Of a stretch of DNA of 64,000 bases, positions 10,665 to 22,481 are shown one piece after another. How positions within the stretch are numbered: the stretch's first letter is position 1; each line of letters begins with the position of its first letter. The stretch is from positions 4,776,501 through 4,840,500 of the forward strand of contig NC_134084.1 in assembly GCF_000715075.1 (NCBI RefSeq), in the 5' to 3' direction. The DNA is from Nicotiana tabacum (taxonomy: Eukaryota > Streptophyta > Magnoliopsida > Solanales > Solanaceae). A program made the translations under genes and the position numbers. The notes under the pieces are model-generated. The model worked only from the letters and a program-made list of their open reading frames with translations, did no database searches and had not been told where the DNA came from.

Positions 10665-10682
10665 TCCCCAGCGGAGTCGCCA
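10665..10682 (-). promoter_or_regulatory. Primer-binding site of element A (tRNA-Arg type)
   Basis: On the minus strand this reads TGGCGACTCCGCTGGGGA, starting 4 bases (GCTC) after the LTR end. It is complementary to the 3' end of plant tRNA-Arg(ACG) as I remember it. tRNA-Arg priming is reported for Ogre elements. The match weakens beyond 18 bases, unlike in element D. Confidence 0.75.
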
Positions 10683-12904
10683 GAGCTGTCACACCTCCTT
10701 TTTGCGCGCCCGCCCCGAAGGGTTAAATGCGCGAGGGAAGTTTTTCCAATTTAAGTGACAATATTCGAAATGGGATTATTTATTTAATTCAGAGTCGCCA
10801 CTTGGGAAAGGTTTGGCTTTTGGTGTCCCAAGTCACCGGTTTATCTTGAATCCCAAATCGAGGAAATTTTCGACTTTTCCAAATGAAGTCTGCGAACAAG
10901 AAATTCTAAGTAAGGAATTCTGTTGACCCGAGGGAAGGTGTTAGGCACCCTCGAATCCCGTGGTTCTAGCATGGTCGCTTAAATTGTTATAATGGCTAAA
11001 TATCTGATTTAAATACATGTTATGACTTACGTGCTTTTATTAAGTTTAAACCGCTTTTATCATTATCACTTATTTTTATAGAATTGCAACGTCGTGAAAA
11101 TGCATCTCGAACCATGTCACAATCAATGCACCCGTGATCGTCGACACATTTTTGACTCCGTTGAGATTGGGATTGGGTCACATCAATGTGCACCCGAGTT
11201 TAAGAATGTAATTTAATTAAGTCGCGCCTAAAGAGTCTAGTGCATTATTATTTTGTAGGAAGCCATGAAATTCACTAAACGGCCTATCCTGAATTCTGAA
11301 TAATTATTATGATTATATATTGAGGGCCCCGCAATTTTGCATTTTTTATTTGGCGAGGCTCGTCTCTATTTTAGAAAGGATATCCTAAAACGACTACATT
11401 TCTAATGTGTTTGTCTCTAAAAATAAAAGAAAAAAGATACGTGCTAATTCAATTATGTGCTTTGGCCAAATCCGGATTCTTATTAATTACCTGCTTAATC
11501 ATTTACGAAGTGAAGAAGCGTTATACCTCATGGAACGTGCTTTTAATTGAGTAGGAGAATTATACACGAGATTGATGAAACACTACACTTAGCCCCAAAT
11601 ACTCCTCGAGTTAAACTTTGAATTTATTTTAACAAGATTAATAAAAAAAGGTTACTCATTAGATGGTAACTACTAATAACATTCAGAATTTAACCTAAAA
11701 CTGCCTACCGAAACTGAAGCTCCTAAACTTAAGACTGCGTTGTACTCGGCAAAATTTTTCAAGCAACCATTCACCCTACATACTCAAAACATAACTGGAA
11801 GAAGAGTTTGAATTAACAATTCTACCAAATGATAGCACATTCCATAAATCATATGACTACATCACGTGTACTGCCAACAAACCATATCGCATTTTTCGGC
11901 CAGAATATTTTCAATTAAGTATAGACTTACTAATGTGTTTTCTATTGGGCTACAAATAAAGGAATTTATACAACTTTAACAATATTCGCAAAAGCTGTAA
12001 GTAAGGCAACAGATGATTAAACATTCTTCAGATCTTTCAATTCATGCCTTTCATGGTTACATCAGTATGAAATGTGTACCTGGATGTTGAATACAACAGA
12101 AGAAGAGGAAGAAGATAGAGAAAATCAGCAGCAGCAGGAACAAAGTGACAGCAGCAAACAAAGCAACACAACAGAACAGGCTCGAGTGCAAGAATGCAAC
12201 TATAGCCGATAGAAAGAGTAGCCAAATGACAGCAACACACAGTGGAGTAGAATCAGAACTCCAGGCAGACCAAAACCAGTGGTAAACCAATGAAAACACT
12301 CGACTAGTAGACTCAATTGTAACTTCAAAGAATCAGAATTGATTGAACGGGTTGAACAAATGAAACCCAAACAACAATAGGAAGAAACAGTTTCTGATTG
12401 TTGACTGTATGCTTTCTATCTCTTAACCTCTCTCTATCTGTGTTTTCCTAAAATTAGTTCTATCCTTTTTCAATCCTCTCTGTATGTGTATCCTTCCTTT
12501 ATCTCCCTCTCTATCTATTCTAAAAATCCCAGCCCCCAGTCCAGTCTGAGTTCCCTCTGTGTGTTTTTGTTGTCTCTGTATCTCTCAATGTGCCCACCCT
12601 TTCTTATCTCTGTCTCCTATCAGATGTCCCCCCTTTAACTGATGGAAGTTCCCCCTTTTATAGCTTAAATTCCACCCTTTTACAGCCTGTTAAACAATCA
12701 GCCCACCTCCCATGTGCTATCTATCTTTTTTCAGTTTCCACTTAGCTATTTAAGTATTAACCCCATCACATTTCCTTGGCAGGCTTCACTTTTAGTAAGG
12801 TTTATTATTTCTGAAACTAAAGCAAAGTATGGGCAGCAGAATATATCTGACAGCATATGTTGTCAAACTATTTTTAAATCAAAAAGCCCTTTATGCAGGA
12901 ACCA

Positions 12905-12968
12905 GGCTGTGCACAAATGCACCTGTGGTGCACAAATGCACATGCTGTGCACAAGTGCACATGCCCTC
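12905..12968. repeat. Short tandem repeat with GTGCAC palindromes in LTR A
   Basis: About three units of roughly 18-19 bp containing TGTGCACAA/GTGCAC(C/A)TG follow one another. Each contains the palindrome GTGCAC. Function unknown. Confidence 0.7.
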
Positions 12969-13983
12969 CAATTTAGAACTTAAACAAAACATTCCTTTTA
13001 CATTTCTGATTCAAATTAACAACTATAAGTAAACAAACTCAGTTCCTAATTGATTCAAACAAATACTTAGCAGAAGTAAGTCGATTTGTTATTGTTCGGA
13101 CAACTGAAACTAATTGACGACATATGTTGACTCGACTATACTAGTTATAACACATACAATCGTAACCAAAAATCAGGCATTTAACAGTATCACACAAGGT
13201 TTGAATTGTACTGACCAAACAGAATTGTACTCGAGGAATCAGTTAGTCAGTTCAAATTTGAAAATCAGCTAATTGCACAACATATAAATACATACGCATT
13301 ATCAGAACAAATAGAAGAAGGACTCAAGACAACGAGGTTTAGGCAAAGTGGACAGGACACAGTTGATAAAATTTGAAATAAATTACACAAAATATGAACA
13401 GACCTTGAAACCACACACGTACTGAATAACAAGGAGAAAACAAACTTACCTTAAAACTTTGAAAGAAGAAATAGAAAATCAGCTTGTGTTTGAACAGACC
13501 TTCTTTAAGGTTGAACGGACTTTAAACGAAGTGTTTCTCGGATGAGAAACACTTCGATTAAGGTCCATTAGACCCTAATCTCTTGGCTTAAACAGGCACA
13601 GACTAGGCTTGGGGCTTCTAGGGTTCGTGGATGGTAGATTTGGGATTTGGGCTTCCAAGGTTAGATTCGGACCAAACCAAGCATGGTTTGGTCACGAGGG
13701 GGGTCCGGTGATTGTCTGGTATGAATCTAGGGCAGATCGATGTAGATCGAGTTTTGTTCGAATCTTTAACTGAAGATTCGAGGATCTAGAGGATGATTCG
13801 AACTAAACAGACTACAGATCCATATTCAGGGTGTCAAGGTGGTTTTAGGGTGTTAAGGTGAAGGTCATCGGCGTTCATGCCGCCGGCTTTCATGGTGAAG
13901 GTGTACAGAGGCGGCTCTAGGGTTTTGGGTTGAAGACGATGAAGGCTGGGGTTCGGATAGGGGGGGCAGGGTAATGTTATGAG

Positions 13984-13991
13984 TTTATATA
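13984..13991 (-). promoter_or_regulatory. TATA box of element A 5' LTR
   Basis: The minus strand reads CTATATAAACTC. It lies about 3.3 kb from the LTR/primer-site boundary, which would give a very long R-U5 region. The position is consistent with an LTR promoter firing leftward, but no start site can be verified. Confidence 0.5.
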
Positions 13992-14005
13992 GTTAGTGGG
14001 TAGGT

Positions 14006-14208
14006 GGATCCTGGCCGTTGGATGAGATGTGATGAAGGGCCAGGATCCTTCGACTAACAGGGAACGGCGTCGTTTCAAGGGTAAAGGGTTGGGGTCGGTC
14101 CGGGTGAGACGGGTCGGGTCTGTTAGTGGGTTTGGGGTGAGAGATCTTGGCCGTTGATCAATCTGAGATCAACGGCCTAGATCAAATTGGATCAAAACGA
14201 CGTCGTTT
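14006..14208. promoter_or_regulatory. Cluster of perfect inverted repeats in U3 of element A
   Basis: Three palindromic elements lie upstream of the minus-strand TATA box. They are GGATCCTGGCC (14006-14016) with its complement at 14038-14048, GGCCGTTGATC (14149-14159) with its complement at 14167-14177, and AAACGACGTCGTTT (14195-14208), which has an ACGT core as bound by bZIP factors. They are candidate transcription-factor sites. Confidence 0.5.
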
Positions 14209-14877
14209 GGAACGCCTCCTGAGGTTAGCTGATCTGGACCGGGTTTACATGGGGTTTGGGCTGAGTTTGTTTGGGCTTTGAATTAAAATGAAAATCAGCC
14301 CAAACTGATTTTCAAACCCAATTTTGCACTCTCTCTTTTATTATTTTTTTTATTTTATAACAAAACCTAAGTAAATCAAATTAAAATTAAATAAACACTT
14401 AATACAATTATTTGCACACATATATCAAAATATTTAAAATACGTAAAATCAAACAAAACAAAAATCACGAACAAAGATGCCTATTTATGATTTTCTATTT
14501 AACAACCGGATTACGGTTCAAATTACGCATGACACATACATTTTTTGTATTTTGTTTTAATAAAATAAAATGGGCAAAAATCGTAAATAATTAACAAAGT
14601 GCCATGTAAAAATCCAAAAATTGTACAGCAGGACCAATTGTTATTATTTTTTATTTCTTTTGGAGCGATTGTCGCGCGAAACAAAAATCACGTGCTCACA
14701 ATAATCATTCTGTTTCCAAACTGATTTTCCTTCGTTTATTAGACCTGCTGCTACCCGTTAAATAGGGATTGCTTAATTAAAGGGAATCACCTTGGTTAAT
14801 TGATTCTAACTTGTGATTGTTTCCATGTTTGTGTTAAGACTTTACTTATTACCTTATTCTTCACCTATTTTCAAAAC

Positions 14878-14885
14878 TATAAATA
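14878..14885 (+). promoter_or_regulatory. TATA box of element B 5' LTR
   Basis: CTATAAATACCC on the plus strand, followed about 50 bp later by a pyrimidine-rich stretch (ACTCTCTCTTTTCTCTACTAC), the usual look of a plant core promoter. It lies within the LTR upstream of the primer site. Confidence 0.6.
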
Positions 14886-15879
14886 CCCACCTTCTTTTAT
14901 TTCATAGGAACGAACCATCTGAGTTCAGAACACACACTTCACTCAAAACTCTCTCTTTTCTCTACTACTACTTGTATTACTGGTTTGTCTAGTCGGCTAA
15001 AAGCCAAGGCTAGGCTATGGAAATTTGTTTTTTCTTTCCTTTCTGCACTTTGTTTCTTACTGGTATGTCCTAGTTAATTTTCAAGCATCAACAACATGTT
15101 TTCTGTAATTGTTCCAACTTCTCTCATGTTTGTCTATTTCTGCTTATGTTTCTGCAATCAAGTTACACTACTAGCATGTTGAAATGTGTTCCCTTTCCCT
15201 TTTAAATTAATGCTTTCCTATGTGTATGAATCCCAAACCCCATATCTTCTCTTTGTGTTTGTGTTCTCTGGCTGGTTTGTGGGCATGCCAACATCATCTA
15301 TTGATGTGCATGTCCAAACCTGACCCTTCCTGGGGTCATATGCCTCATGCTATGTATTCCTAAAACTCCTGACCCCTTTGTGCAATTACTGATTCTGTGT
15401 AGTTCAAGTTTTACTCCTACTATTTTCAAATCACCCTTATCCCTTACTATTCTCATCCAGTTTTAAATAAATCTCTATTTTTGCACTTCCAATATGCTCT
15501 TAGAACTTAGGTTATGCCCCTCTTGTGTGAGCCTTGCCTTGAGACCCTTGAACTCCCTCTGAACTTGGACACATAAGGGTTGGACATTACATACTGCACT
15601 CAAATCTATCTGGTTATGCAAACCTGGGTGTAAATACTGCCCGGGGTCCCTTGAGACCCTTAGGGAACTTTGACACACCCAGGTCTGAGAAAGGCTTTGA
15701 AACAAGTGGCATTTGAGGTGGTTTATTCCATAACTCAGAGAGGAAGTCAGAATCAGGCATCTTATGGTTGTCACTTCTTATTTTGCACTTTTCTATTGTA
15801 ATTCAGTACTTGGTTTGTAATAATTTAACAAATATTGGGGTTGGCTAGTAAAAGGGATGGGGTAACTATGCATATTTAG

Positions 15880-16395
15880 CTATTAGAAGGGTAGACACCA
15901 TGCCTATAAGATCTGTTCTGTTTTAATTCAAGTTCTGCATGCTCCACTTTCACGCAGATAGAGAACATGCCTATAGTATCTATTTTAATAAATTCTGCAT
16001 GTTTTAATTCCATACTTAGACACCATGACTATAGGATCTAAATGGCTATAATCCAACGTCATGTCTATAAGATTAAAATTAGTATTTTTCATAGAAATCA
16101 TGCCCATAGGAATTTCAAGTAAGTCCTGCTTGCTTTATTTCACGTTCAACTAGATATCATGTCTATTGGAATTATAGATCAGCAATAATAGAGATTATGC
16201 CTATAGGATCTGAAACCAGTCTAGTTCGAAAATCAGTTTGACTCGTACTGTTCTGAGTCAGTTTTAAAGAACCTACTCCTTTTATTAATACGGTTTAGAT
16301 AGCATGTCTATCGGATCCAAATTGCTCATTTAAAACTGTCATTGCTTTGCTCCATTCGAAATCAGTAATAGATATCATGTTTATAGGATGTCACC
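15880..16395 (+). repeat. Degenerate repeats around CATGCCTATAGGAT in LTR B
   Basis: At least nine spaced variants of a short phrase (A-CATGCCTATAGGATCT) occur, about 40 to 70 bp apart. Most of this array is missing from the 3' LTR copy (a gap after about 25655). The reverse complement of the same phrase recurs in solo LTR E from 49985 to 50695, where part has become a regular 53-bp array. Confidence 0.65.
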
Positions 16396-17374
16396 AGTAC
16401 ACACTTAGGCAAGCCTTATGTAATAACAACAAAACTGAATCCGCCTTTGTTTAATTAGCAACTGCTACAACCAGCAGACAGGCCTGATTCGGACTTCTAA
16501 TCTGAGTTATGTAATAAATTGGCCTGCTTCAACAATTAAAACTCCCCTGCCTTAGTACTTTAAATTCTGACCCTAAATGTGTTAAGTCATGCTATTTATA
16601 TGCTTTACTTGATGAAGTATATATGAGCCTCTTAGTTGTTTGTATGTTTCTCCTAATATGCAGTCCTATGTATTTTGAATGTCGCCTTAGTCTTTTACTT
16701 TAAAAACACAAGAGTCAGCCTAAAATGCTCCCTCTTATAGGAATAGTAGTCCTAAATTCCTCCGGGATTGATAGGAATGGGACGGGTAATCGCATGTAAT
16801 AGAGGTCGAGACCAACCCGCGCATTAATACCTTAACGGGGTGAAAGGGTAGATATGGATATGATGACCGGTGCGCTAATACCATGTGTATCCCCTCTTCT
16901 GAGGAGTATCATGCCGGGTATCACATTGATGTGATTCATATTATAAATAAACCTAGGACCCCCTCATTTCCTTTTATATATTCTTTACTATAACTCATTT
17001 TTAAAATTCGCCCTTTTAATTGTTTTCAAACTCTTATGTGTTCAAACTCAAATCCCCTACTACTTGAGCTTATACTTGTCTATCTGCTAATTGTACAAAA
17101 TTCACAAAACTGTCTGGCCGGGAACCACACTAGTGGATCCTGAGGGGGTGCCTAATACCTTCCCCTTGGGATAATTTCAAGCCATTACCCTATCTCTGGT
17201 TATCAAACAAACTTAGAAATGAACCCTATAGGTGTCCTAATGCACCTTAAATAATTATGTAGCGACTCTTCAAATGCAAAACCCAGTTCCCAAAAAGGAA
17301 TGAGTTATCTTATTCCCAAAATGTCATAAACTCGATTTTCCGATGCGAAGAGGAATAAAGGGGGCCCGACAGCA

Positions 17375-17392
17375 TGGAGACTCTGCTGGGGA
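17375..17392 (+). promoter_or_regulatory. Primer-binding site of element B
   Basis: TGGAGACTCTGCTGGGGA lies three bases after the LTR end. It differs by one base at position 4 from the tRNA-Arg complement seen in elements A and D, probably a later mutation. Confidence 0.7.
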
Positions 17393-18008
17393 TATTAGGC
17401 TTTTACCACTTCAGATTGTTCTTGTGAATTTGTACCCTCCCTTATGTGCAATTACTTGTTTAAATTTCTTTAAGCATTTAATTTTAAATTATGAAACTAT
17501 TGTATTTATCGCTTTCTTAACGTGAAAATACGTGCCAACATGTTTAATTATTGCATAATCATGCTCAACATCATACTCCACTCGTGCCAAATAAATGTCA
17601 TAACAACGTTTATAATGAGTGGTTGTGCTCTTCCTATATCATTACCCCCCCAAATTAGGAAAGACATATATGCGATAAAACCAGTTGATTAGAAGTGCAG
17701 TCGATGGTTCCGCGCCTTTCCCCTTGAGTTGTCCGCTCAAGGGTACCAGTCTAAAACCCCCATAGAAACCTTACTCTATTCAAATTGTGCATGCATCATG
17801 GTCAAACCTAGCCGGGTCAGTTATGTTGTCCACATAATGATCCTTTAAGATAGCCTTATCCAAAGTCTACTAGGTTTCTTAAACCCAAACGAACATCACC
17901 ACGTTCTGTGCACTTATTTGGAGAACTAAATGCTTCATGCTAATTATTGGTATTAAATAGTCGAGTCTGGTGGGGGTAAGGGTCTAACCTTATTTGTTTT
18001 GTAGAAAT
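17393..18008 (+). other. Leader of element B
   Basis: No protein-like frame is supported. The last bases before ORF1 are a T-rich run ending TTTGTTTTGTAG just ahead of the ATG at 18009, which resembles a splice acceptor, but no donor can be assigned. Confidence 0.4.
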
Positions 18009-19585
18009 ATGAGGCACGAAGCCCCTAGATTCGGCATGGTCACCAACATCCGCCCAAGACTGCAAAGCTGGTGGAAAGATCTTCACTCTAGTGATCAAAC
18101 TCTCGTCAGAAAGTATCTGGGAAACCTACCTTCCCTTTTGGAGATCCAACCTAACAACAAGATCATAGAAGCTGCCACACTGTTTTGGGATTGTGAAGGG
18201 TTGTATTCTGCTTTGGGAACATTAAAATGACACCCTTGCTAGAGGAGATAGGAGTATTGGCCGGTCTGGTGTGGGAAAATCCGGGTCTGCTGATGCCTGA
18301 GAACCGCAAAGGCAAGGGTTTCCTAAAAATGATGGGTTTAAAGAAGAATCCAAAATTGACATGTCTGAAGGAATCCTACATTTCTTTTGACTATTTGTAT
18401 GAAAGGTGCGGTCACAGCAAATCCTACCGTACCTACCCTGACGAGTTTGCCATCACATCTTTAGGGCACATCCATCGAAGGGTCTTCGTCTTCATGTTTC
18501 GTTTTTTGGGGCTGATCGTGTTTCCAATTAAGAAAGCAAGAATCCACACCAGGCTGGCTATGGTAACGAAGACCCTAATGGAAGGGATTGGTGGGCAACC
18601 ATTCAGCATAGTGCCCATGATCATTGCAGACATATACCGAGCCTTGGAGAAATGTCAACGAGGAGCAAAGCACTTCGAAGATTGCAATTTATTACTTCAA
18701 CTCTGGCCCATAGAACACCTCCAAAAGGGCAAATACCGACAAGAGATTTAGCGAAGGGATTGGGATGATCACATCACTTTCCATCATCCAAAGCGAATGA
18801 ATTACATCCCCAATATGTTCGCTCAGCCAGAGGATTGCAAAGCATGGGTTGAGCTATTTGATAATCAGACTGAAGAACAGATGTTCGAGTGGTTTCCGAC
18901 CGAGGAGTTCATCGCCCGATCCAGAGATGTACCTTTCCTGATATTGATTGGTCTGAGAGGAACCTATCCTTACGTCCCTCTCCGAGTTATGAGACAAGCT
19001 GGTAGGAAACAGGTTATACCTAGGGTCGACAAGATGAGTCATTTCCGGGTTGACTTCCAGAATGATGATAGTCCTTACAAGTGCTAAGCCCAGCATATGT
19101 GGCACTGCAATATCATACTGGGGAGAGATATCATCGAGCCAGATAGGTATCATACTGGTTGTGCTCCTTTCTACTTAGGTTGGTTGGAAGACAATCATGA
19201 TGGTCTGGGCCAGCCAAAGTTTGTTCGAGGTCTCAAGATTATAGATGAAAGGGCCGAGGCACAGGTCAAATACAACCAACTATGCAAAAGAATCCGGGAG
19301 TACGAAAGCGAACACCACAAGATACAAGAGTCCAATCAGAAGCTGATTGAGGAATGGAAGGACATGGCTGTCAGTGCCAACAAGTGACTAGGATACTTGG
19401 AGCGAGGCATAGTGGAATTGGAGAGAAAGTTTCTCAAAAGGGTCGAAGATTGTCAAAATGCTGAAGGGACAGAAGGTGGACACCTAGCCAGAGCATACCT
19501 GTTGCTGGGACTTCGCGAGTTGGGGAAACTGTTCGACGGATCCAAGGATGCCGAATCTGGGAAAGGTCCTTCCGGGACCAAATAG
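18009..19585 (+). pseudogene. Element B ORF1 (plant-mobile-domain-like plus coiled coil), broken
   Basis: It starts at ATG 18009 (MRHEAPRFGMVTN). The first part has LQSWWKDLHSSDQ and LPSLLEIQPNNKIIEAATLFW, parallel to ORF1 of element A. A frameshift near 18200-18230 is followed by TPLLEEIGVLAGL and FLGLIVFPIKKARIH. Stops occur at 18749 (TAG), 19085 (TAA) and 19385 (TGA). The C-terminal part from about 19250 is Glu/Lys-rich with coiled-coil character. It ends at TAG 19583-19585. The same two-part layout as in A supports a conserved ORF1; its function is unknown. Confidence 0.75.
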
Positions 19586-19873
19586 ATAGAAGTTTATCGT
19601 TTGCTTTCTAAAATGTAATAAGGCCAAGGGACATTAGTGACTTTTTATTTCCTGTTTATTTAGTGTCAATTTGGGATTCGTCTACTTTTTATCAATAAAA
19701 TAAGGCATTTAACTTCCTAAGTTCTCCAAATCAATTTGTCGCTAGGCCTACCTCGGGCATAAAGAGGCCCCCAAATTAGGACATGATCTAAATTCCTGCA
19801 CTATGTGTTTAAATAATGCAATACTTTTTATGATCCTCACTAACTTGGTTACCTTTTTGTTTTATTCTTTGTT
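19586..19873 (+). other. Non-coding gap between ORF1 and gag of element B
   Basis: About 290 bp, AT-rich, with no gene. Unlike element A I do not see a clear copy of the recurring motif here. Confidence 0.5.
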
Positions 19874-21745
19874 TTGTTTTTATTATTCCCCTACCCAAAA
19901 GTTAGTTCATGCACTCTGGCAACATCATCCTATTCCACGAGATCCAGGGGCCCTCCACCCACTCCTCCTCTTAGTCCTGTCAAAAACAAGAACAAAGGCA
20001 AAATAGAAGATTTGAACAACGTCAGAAAGGAGAATTCAACCGAACGGGTAGAGGCCACCAATGGCCATGGTACTCAAGTTCCTAAGGAGAATGTATCCCA
20101 ACTTGAACAGAAATTGCTGAAATTTCAAGAAGAGCTCGATCAGGTCTGGAATTTGGCAAGCCTGTCATTTTCCCTCAGCACCGCAGATATCACCTTTTCC
20201 AATACTCAAAACCCTACACTGCCTCTAAACATCCCAAAGCAACAGAATCATCCCAGTATTCCACCAAAGACCCAATGCAACACCTGCCATACCCCAAACA
20301 ATGCTCCGCTACTCATCCCGGAATCCCAAATCTCCACAAACGACCACTTTCACACCCACCATAACACCCTTATATACGTGGAGACCATGCCACACTCCAC
20401 CCAACCTATCTTAAGCACACCTGAGTCTGATGAAAAGGATCTGCTTATCAGAAACCTAGCTGAGGAACTTAAGAAATTGACTAGCCGGATTCAGGGCGTT
20501 GAGGGAAGCAAAGGAATCGAGGGGCTGAACTATGAAGATCTTTGTATACAGCCCGATGTCGAACTGCCCGAGGGGTACAAACCTCCGAAGTTCGAAATGT
20601 CTAATGGTACAGGGGATCCAAGGGTCCATTTGAGAACGTACTGTGCCAAGCTTGTTGGAGTAGGGAAGGATGAGAGAATCCACATGAAGCTTTTCATGAG
20701 GAGTCTGAAAGGAGATGCTTTGTCTTGGTATATCAGCCAAGATCCAAAGAAGTGGTCAAGCTGGGTAAGCATGGCGTCCGACTTTATGGACATGTTCATG
20801 TTTAACATAGAGAATGCGCCATATGTGTTCTATATTCAAAATCTAAAGAAGAAGCCTACATAAATGTTTTGCAAGTATACTACTCGGTGGAGGTCCAAAG
20901 CTGCTAAGGTCAGACCTGCCTTAAAGGAAGAATAGATGAACAAATTCTTTGTCTAGGCTCAGGATCCACAGTATTATGAACGACTAATGATGATCTAGAG
21001 CCATAAATTCTCCGACATTATTAAAGTGGGTAAAAGGATTGAAGAAGTTATCAAAAGCGGAATGGTTACAAACTTCGACGCCTTACAAGCTATAAATAAG
21101 GCCTTGTAGTCTGGTGGTGTGTCCAAGAAAAGGGACGTAGGGGCCGTAATAGTTGCATAGAGGACCAAATCTCCCCTCAAATACCAAACTTACCCAACAC
21201 CTCCAGTCATATATCAGCCAACCCCAAATTACCAAGCACCTTCACCCTCATACCAAGCTCCACCACCCACTTATCAATCACCTCCACCTCCTACATATCA
21301 ACCTACTTCACCTAGATATTCCCAACCCGCCCATGTCTACCAAACCTATAATCTCAACCATCCCACTATCATTCACCCCATGCATGCCAAAACTTCCCTA
21401 GACCCTGACCTAATTTTGATCGCAGACCTCCAAAGTAATATACAACCATTGCTGAACCCATTGACCAATTGTACGAGAGACTCAAAGCTGCTGGTTATGT
21501 CACCCCTATCCCTGCTGCAACCCCTGAGAACCCTTCTTAGTGGGTTAACCCAAACAAATCCTATGCATACCACTCCGGCATGAAAAAGCACACTATTGAC
21601 GAATGTCGTTCCTTGAAAGATAAGATCCAGACTTTATTTGATAACAAGATTATTGTGGCAAAGGAACCCGCTCCAAATGTCCGCAACAACCCTCTGCCAG
21701 ACCATAAGGGTGGAGGTATCCACATGATTGAAATAGAAGATGATT
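19874..21745 (+). pseudogene. Element B gag, with stops
   Basis: The open part (to 20863) includes KKLTSRIQGVEGSKGIEGLN, LPEGYKPPKFEMSNGTGDPR and LKGDALSWYISQDPKKW, the Gag block of the Tat lineage. After TAA at 20861 the reading continues with several stops (near 20933, 20955, 20995, 21106 and 21158), then a Pro/Tyr/Gln-rich run (about 21180-21330). A relic knuckle YHSGMKKHTIDECRSLKDKI follows near 21565-21620, with the first Cys replaced by Tyr. It cannot make a working Gag. Confidence 0.78.
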
Positions 21746-22466
21746 GAGATCCCGAGGAATCAATCGAGTTGATCGCAGAAGGTGATGACCAGAATAAGCC
21801 AATAGTTACTCTTAATCCAATCATAGTCCAGATTCAACCATCTAGAGGCGCTAAGGTAAATATGTCAGTGCCACTTGAATTTGAAGTGACATCATCTGCA
21901 AAGACACCAGCAACAATTGAGGTCAAATTCGTGTCTCCGGCAAATGCACCCACACCGTTTGAAGTTGCAGTTTTACCACCCAAGGCACATGCTCCGTTCA
22001 AAGTAAGGATAGCCACGCCGATCCTAGTGGCGATGTCGGCCATGACACCATTCCATACAAAGGTTATACCCTAGGACTATACAGCCGAGGCAAGGAGGAA
22101 AGACAAGGTTAGGTTCGAAGAGACTGTTGTAGCACAGGGTATGACAAGAACTGGTAGAGTCTACACCCCAGAACATCTAGCTAAGTCAAGAAATCATGCC
22201 TCCAATCGGCCACCCATTATTGAGACAGGTCCAACGATTTTTGGAGAAAGATACAGGCCAAGGAGTACTCGGTCATCGACAAGTTGAATAAAACACCGGT
22301 GCAAATCTCCATTCTTGCTGTGCTACAAAATTCTGAGGCACACAAGAATGCTCTGCTAAAGGTACTAAGTGAAGCATATGTGCCAAGTAACATCAATGGC
22401 GGGGAAATGGATAACATGGTAGGACAAGTGTTGAAGAGCCATAAGATCACCTTTCATGAGGACTAG
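21746..22466 (+). pseudogene. Element B linker between Gag and protease, with stops
   Basis: Two open stretches (21769-22074 and 22284-22466) belong to the linker preceding the protease. The second has VQISILAVLQNSEAHKNALL and LSEAYVPSNINGGEMDNMV, parallel to MLSLLMRSAEHQKILLKTLN and KAYVPVETSVEQLERM in element A. In-frame stops separate them. No catalytic motif is expected here. Confidence 0.65.
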
Positions 22467-22481
22467 CTGCCACCTGAAGGT

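Larger units (their letters stand above)
1..14700 (-). mobile_element. Element A: Tat/Ogre-lineage LTR retrotransposon, 3' part outside window
   Basis: Read on the minus strand, the order is 5' LTR (10687-14700), primer site, leader, ORF1, gag, protease, G-patch, intron-like gap, RT, RNase H, second RNase H and integrase. The left window edge cuts it inside the integrase core, so the 3' end and 3' LTR are not visible. The extra ORF upstream of gag, the gap between protease and RT, the two RNase H domains and the tRNA-Arg type primer site are known traits of the Tat/Ogre branch of Ty3/gypsy. The LTR has TG/CA ends. Its outer end at 14700 abuts sequence that reads as the middle of the LTR of element B, so A probably inserted there. 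gag-pol carries four amber codons and ORF1 one frameshift, so this copy is not coding-competent. Confidence 0.9.
10687..14700 (-). repeat. 5' LTR of element A (4.0 kb)
   Basis: In + orientation it begins TGTCACACCTCC directly outside the primer site and ends GTGCTCACA at 14700, so it has TG/CA ends. The first ~250 bp resemble the LTR start of element D (TGTCACACCTC, CAAGTCACCGGTT, GAAGGTGTTAGGCA). No protein is supported inside; frames at 12.0-13.0 kb are low-complexity. It includes a minus-strand TATA box at 13984-13991 and several perfect inverted repeats upstream of it. The second LTR lies outside the window. Confidence 0.82.
14701..17371 (+). repeat. 5' LTR of element B (right-hand part)
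   Basis: It ends GGGGGCCCGACA three bases before the primer site. Solo LTR E (49064-53831, reverse) starts TGTCGGGCCCCC and shares its internal order, which shows this is one LTR family of about 4.8 kb. By comparison with E, some 2 kb of the 5' side of this LTR must lie left of element A. A TATA box is at 14878-14885. No gene is present. Confidence 0.8.

Noticed and set aside
12037..12299. Cys/Leu-rich frames in LTR A that look like membrane proteins
   Set aside because: Two overlapping frames of the same CAG/GAA-rich stretch, inside an LTR with no relatives recognised.
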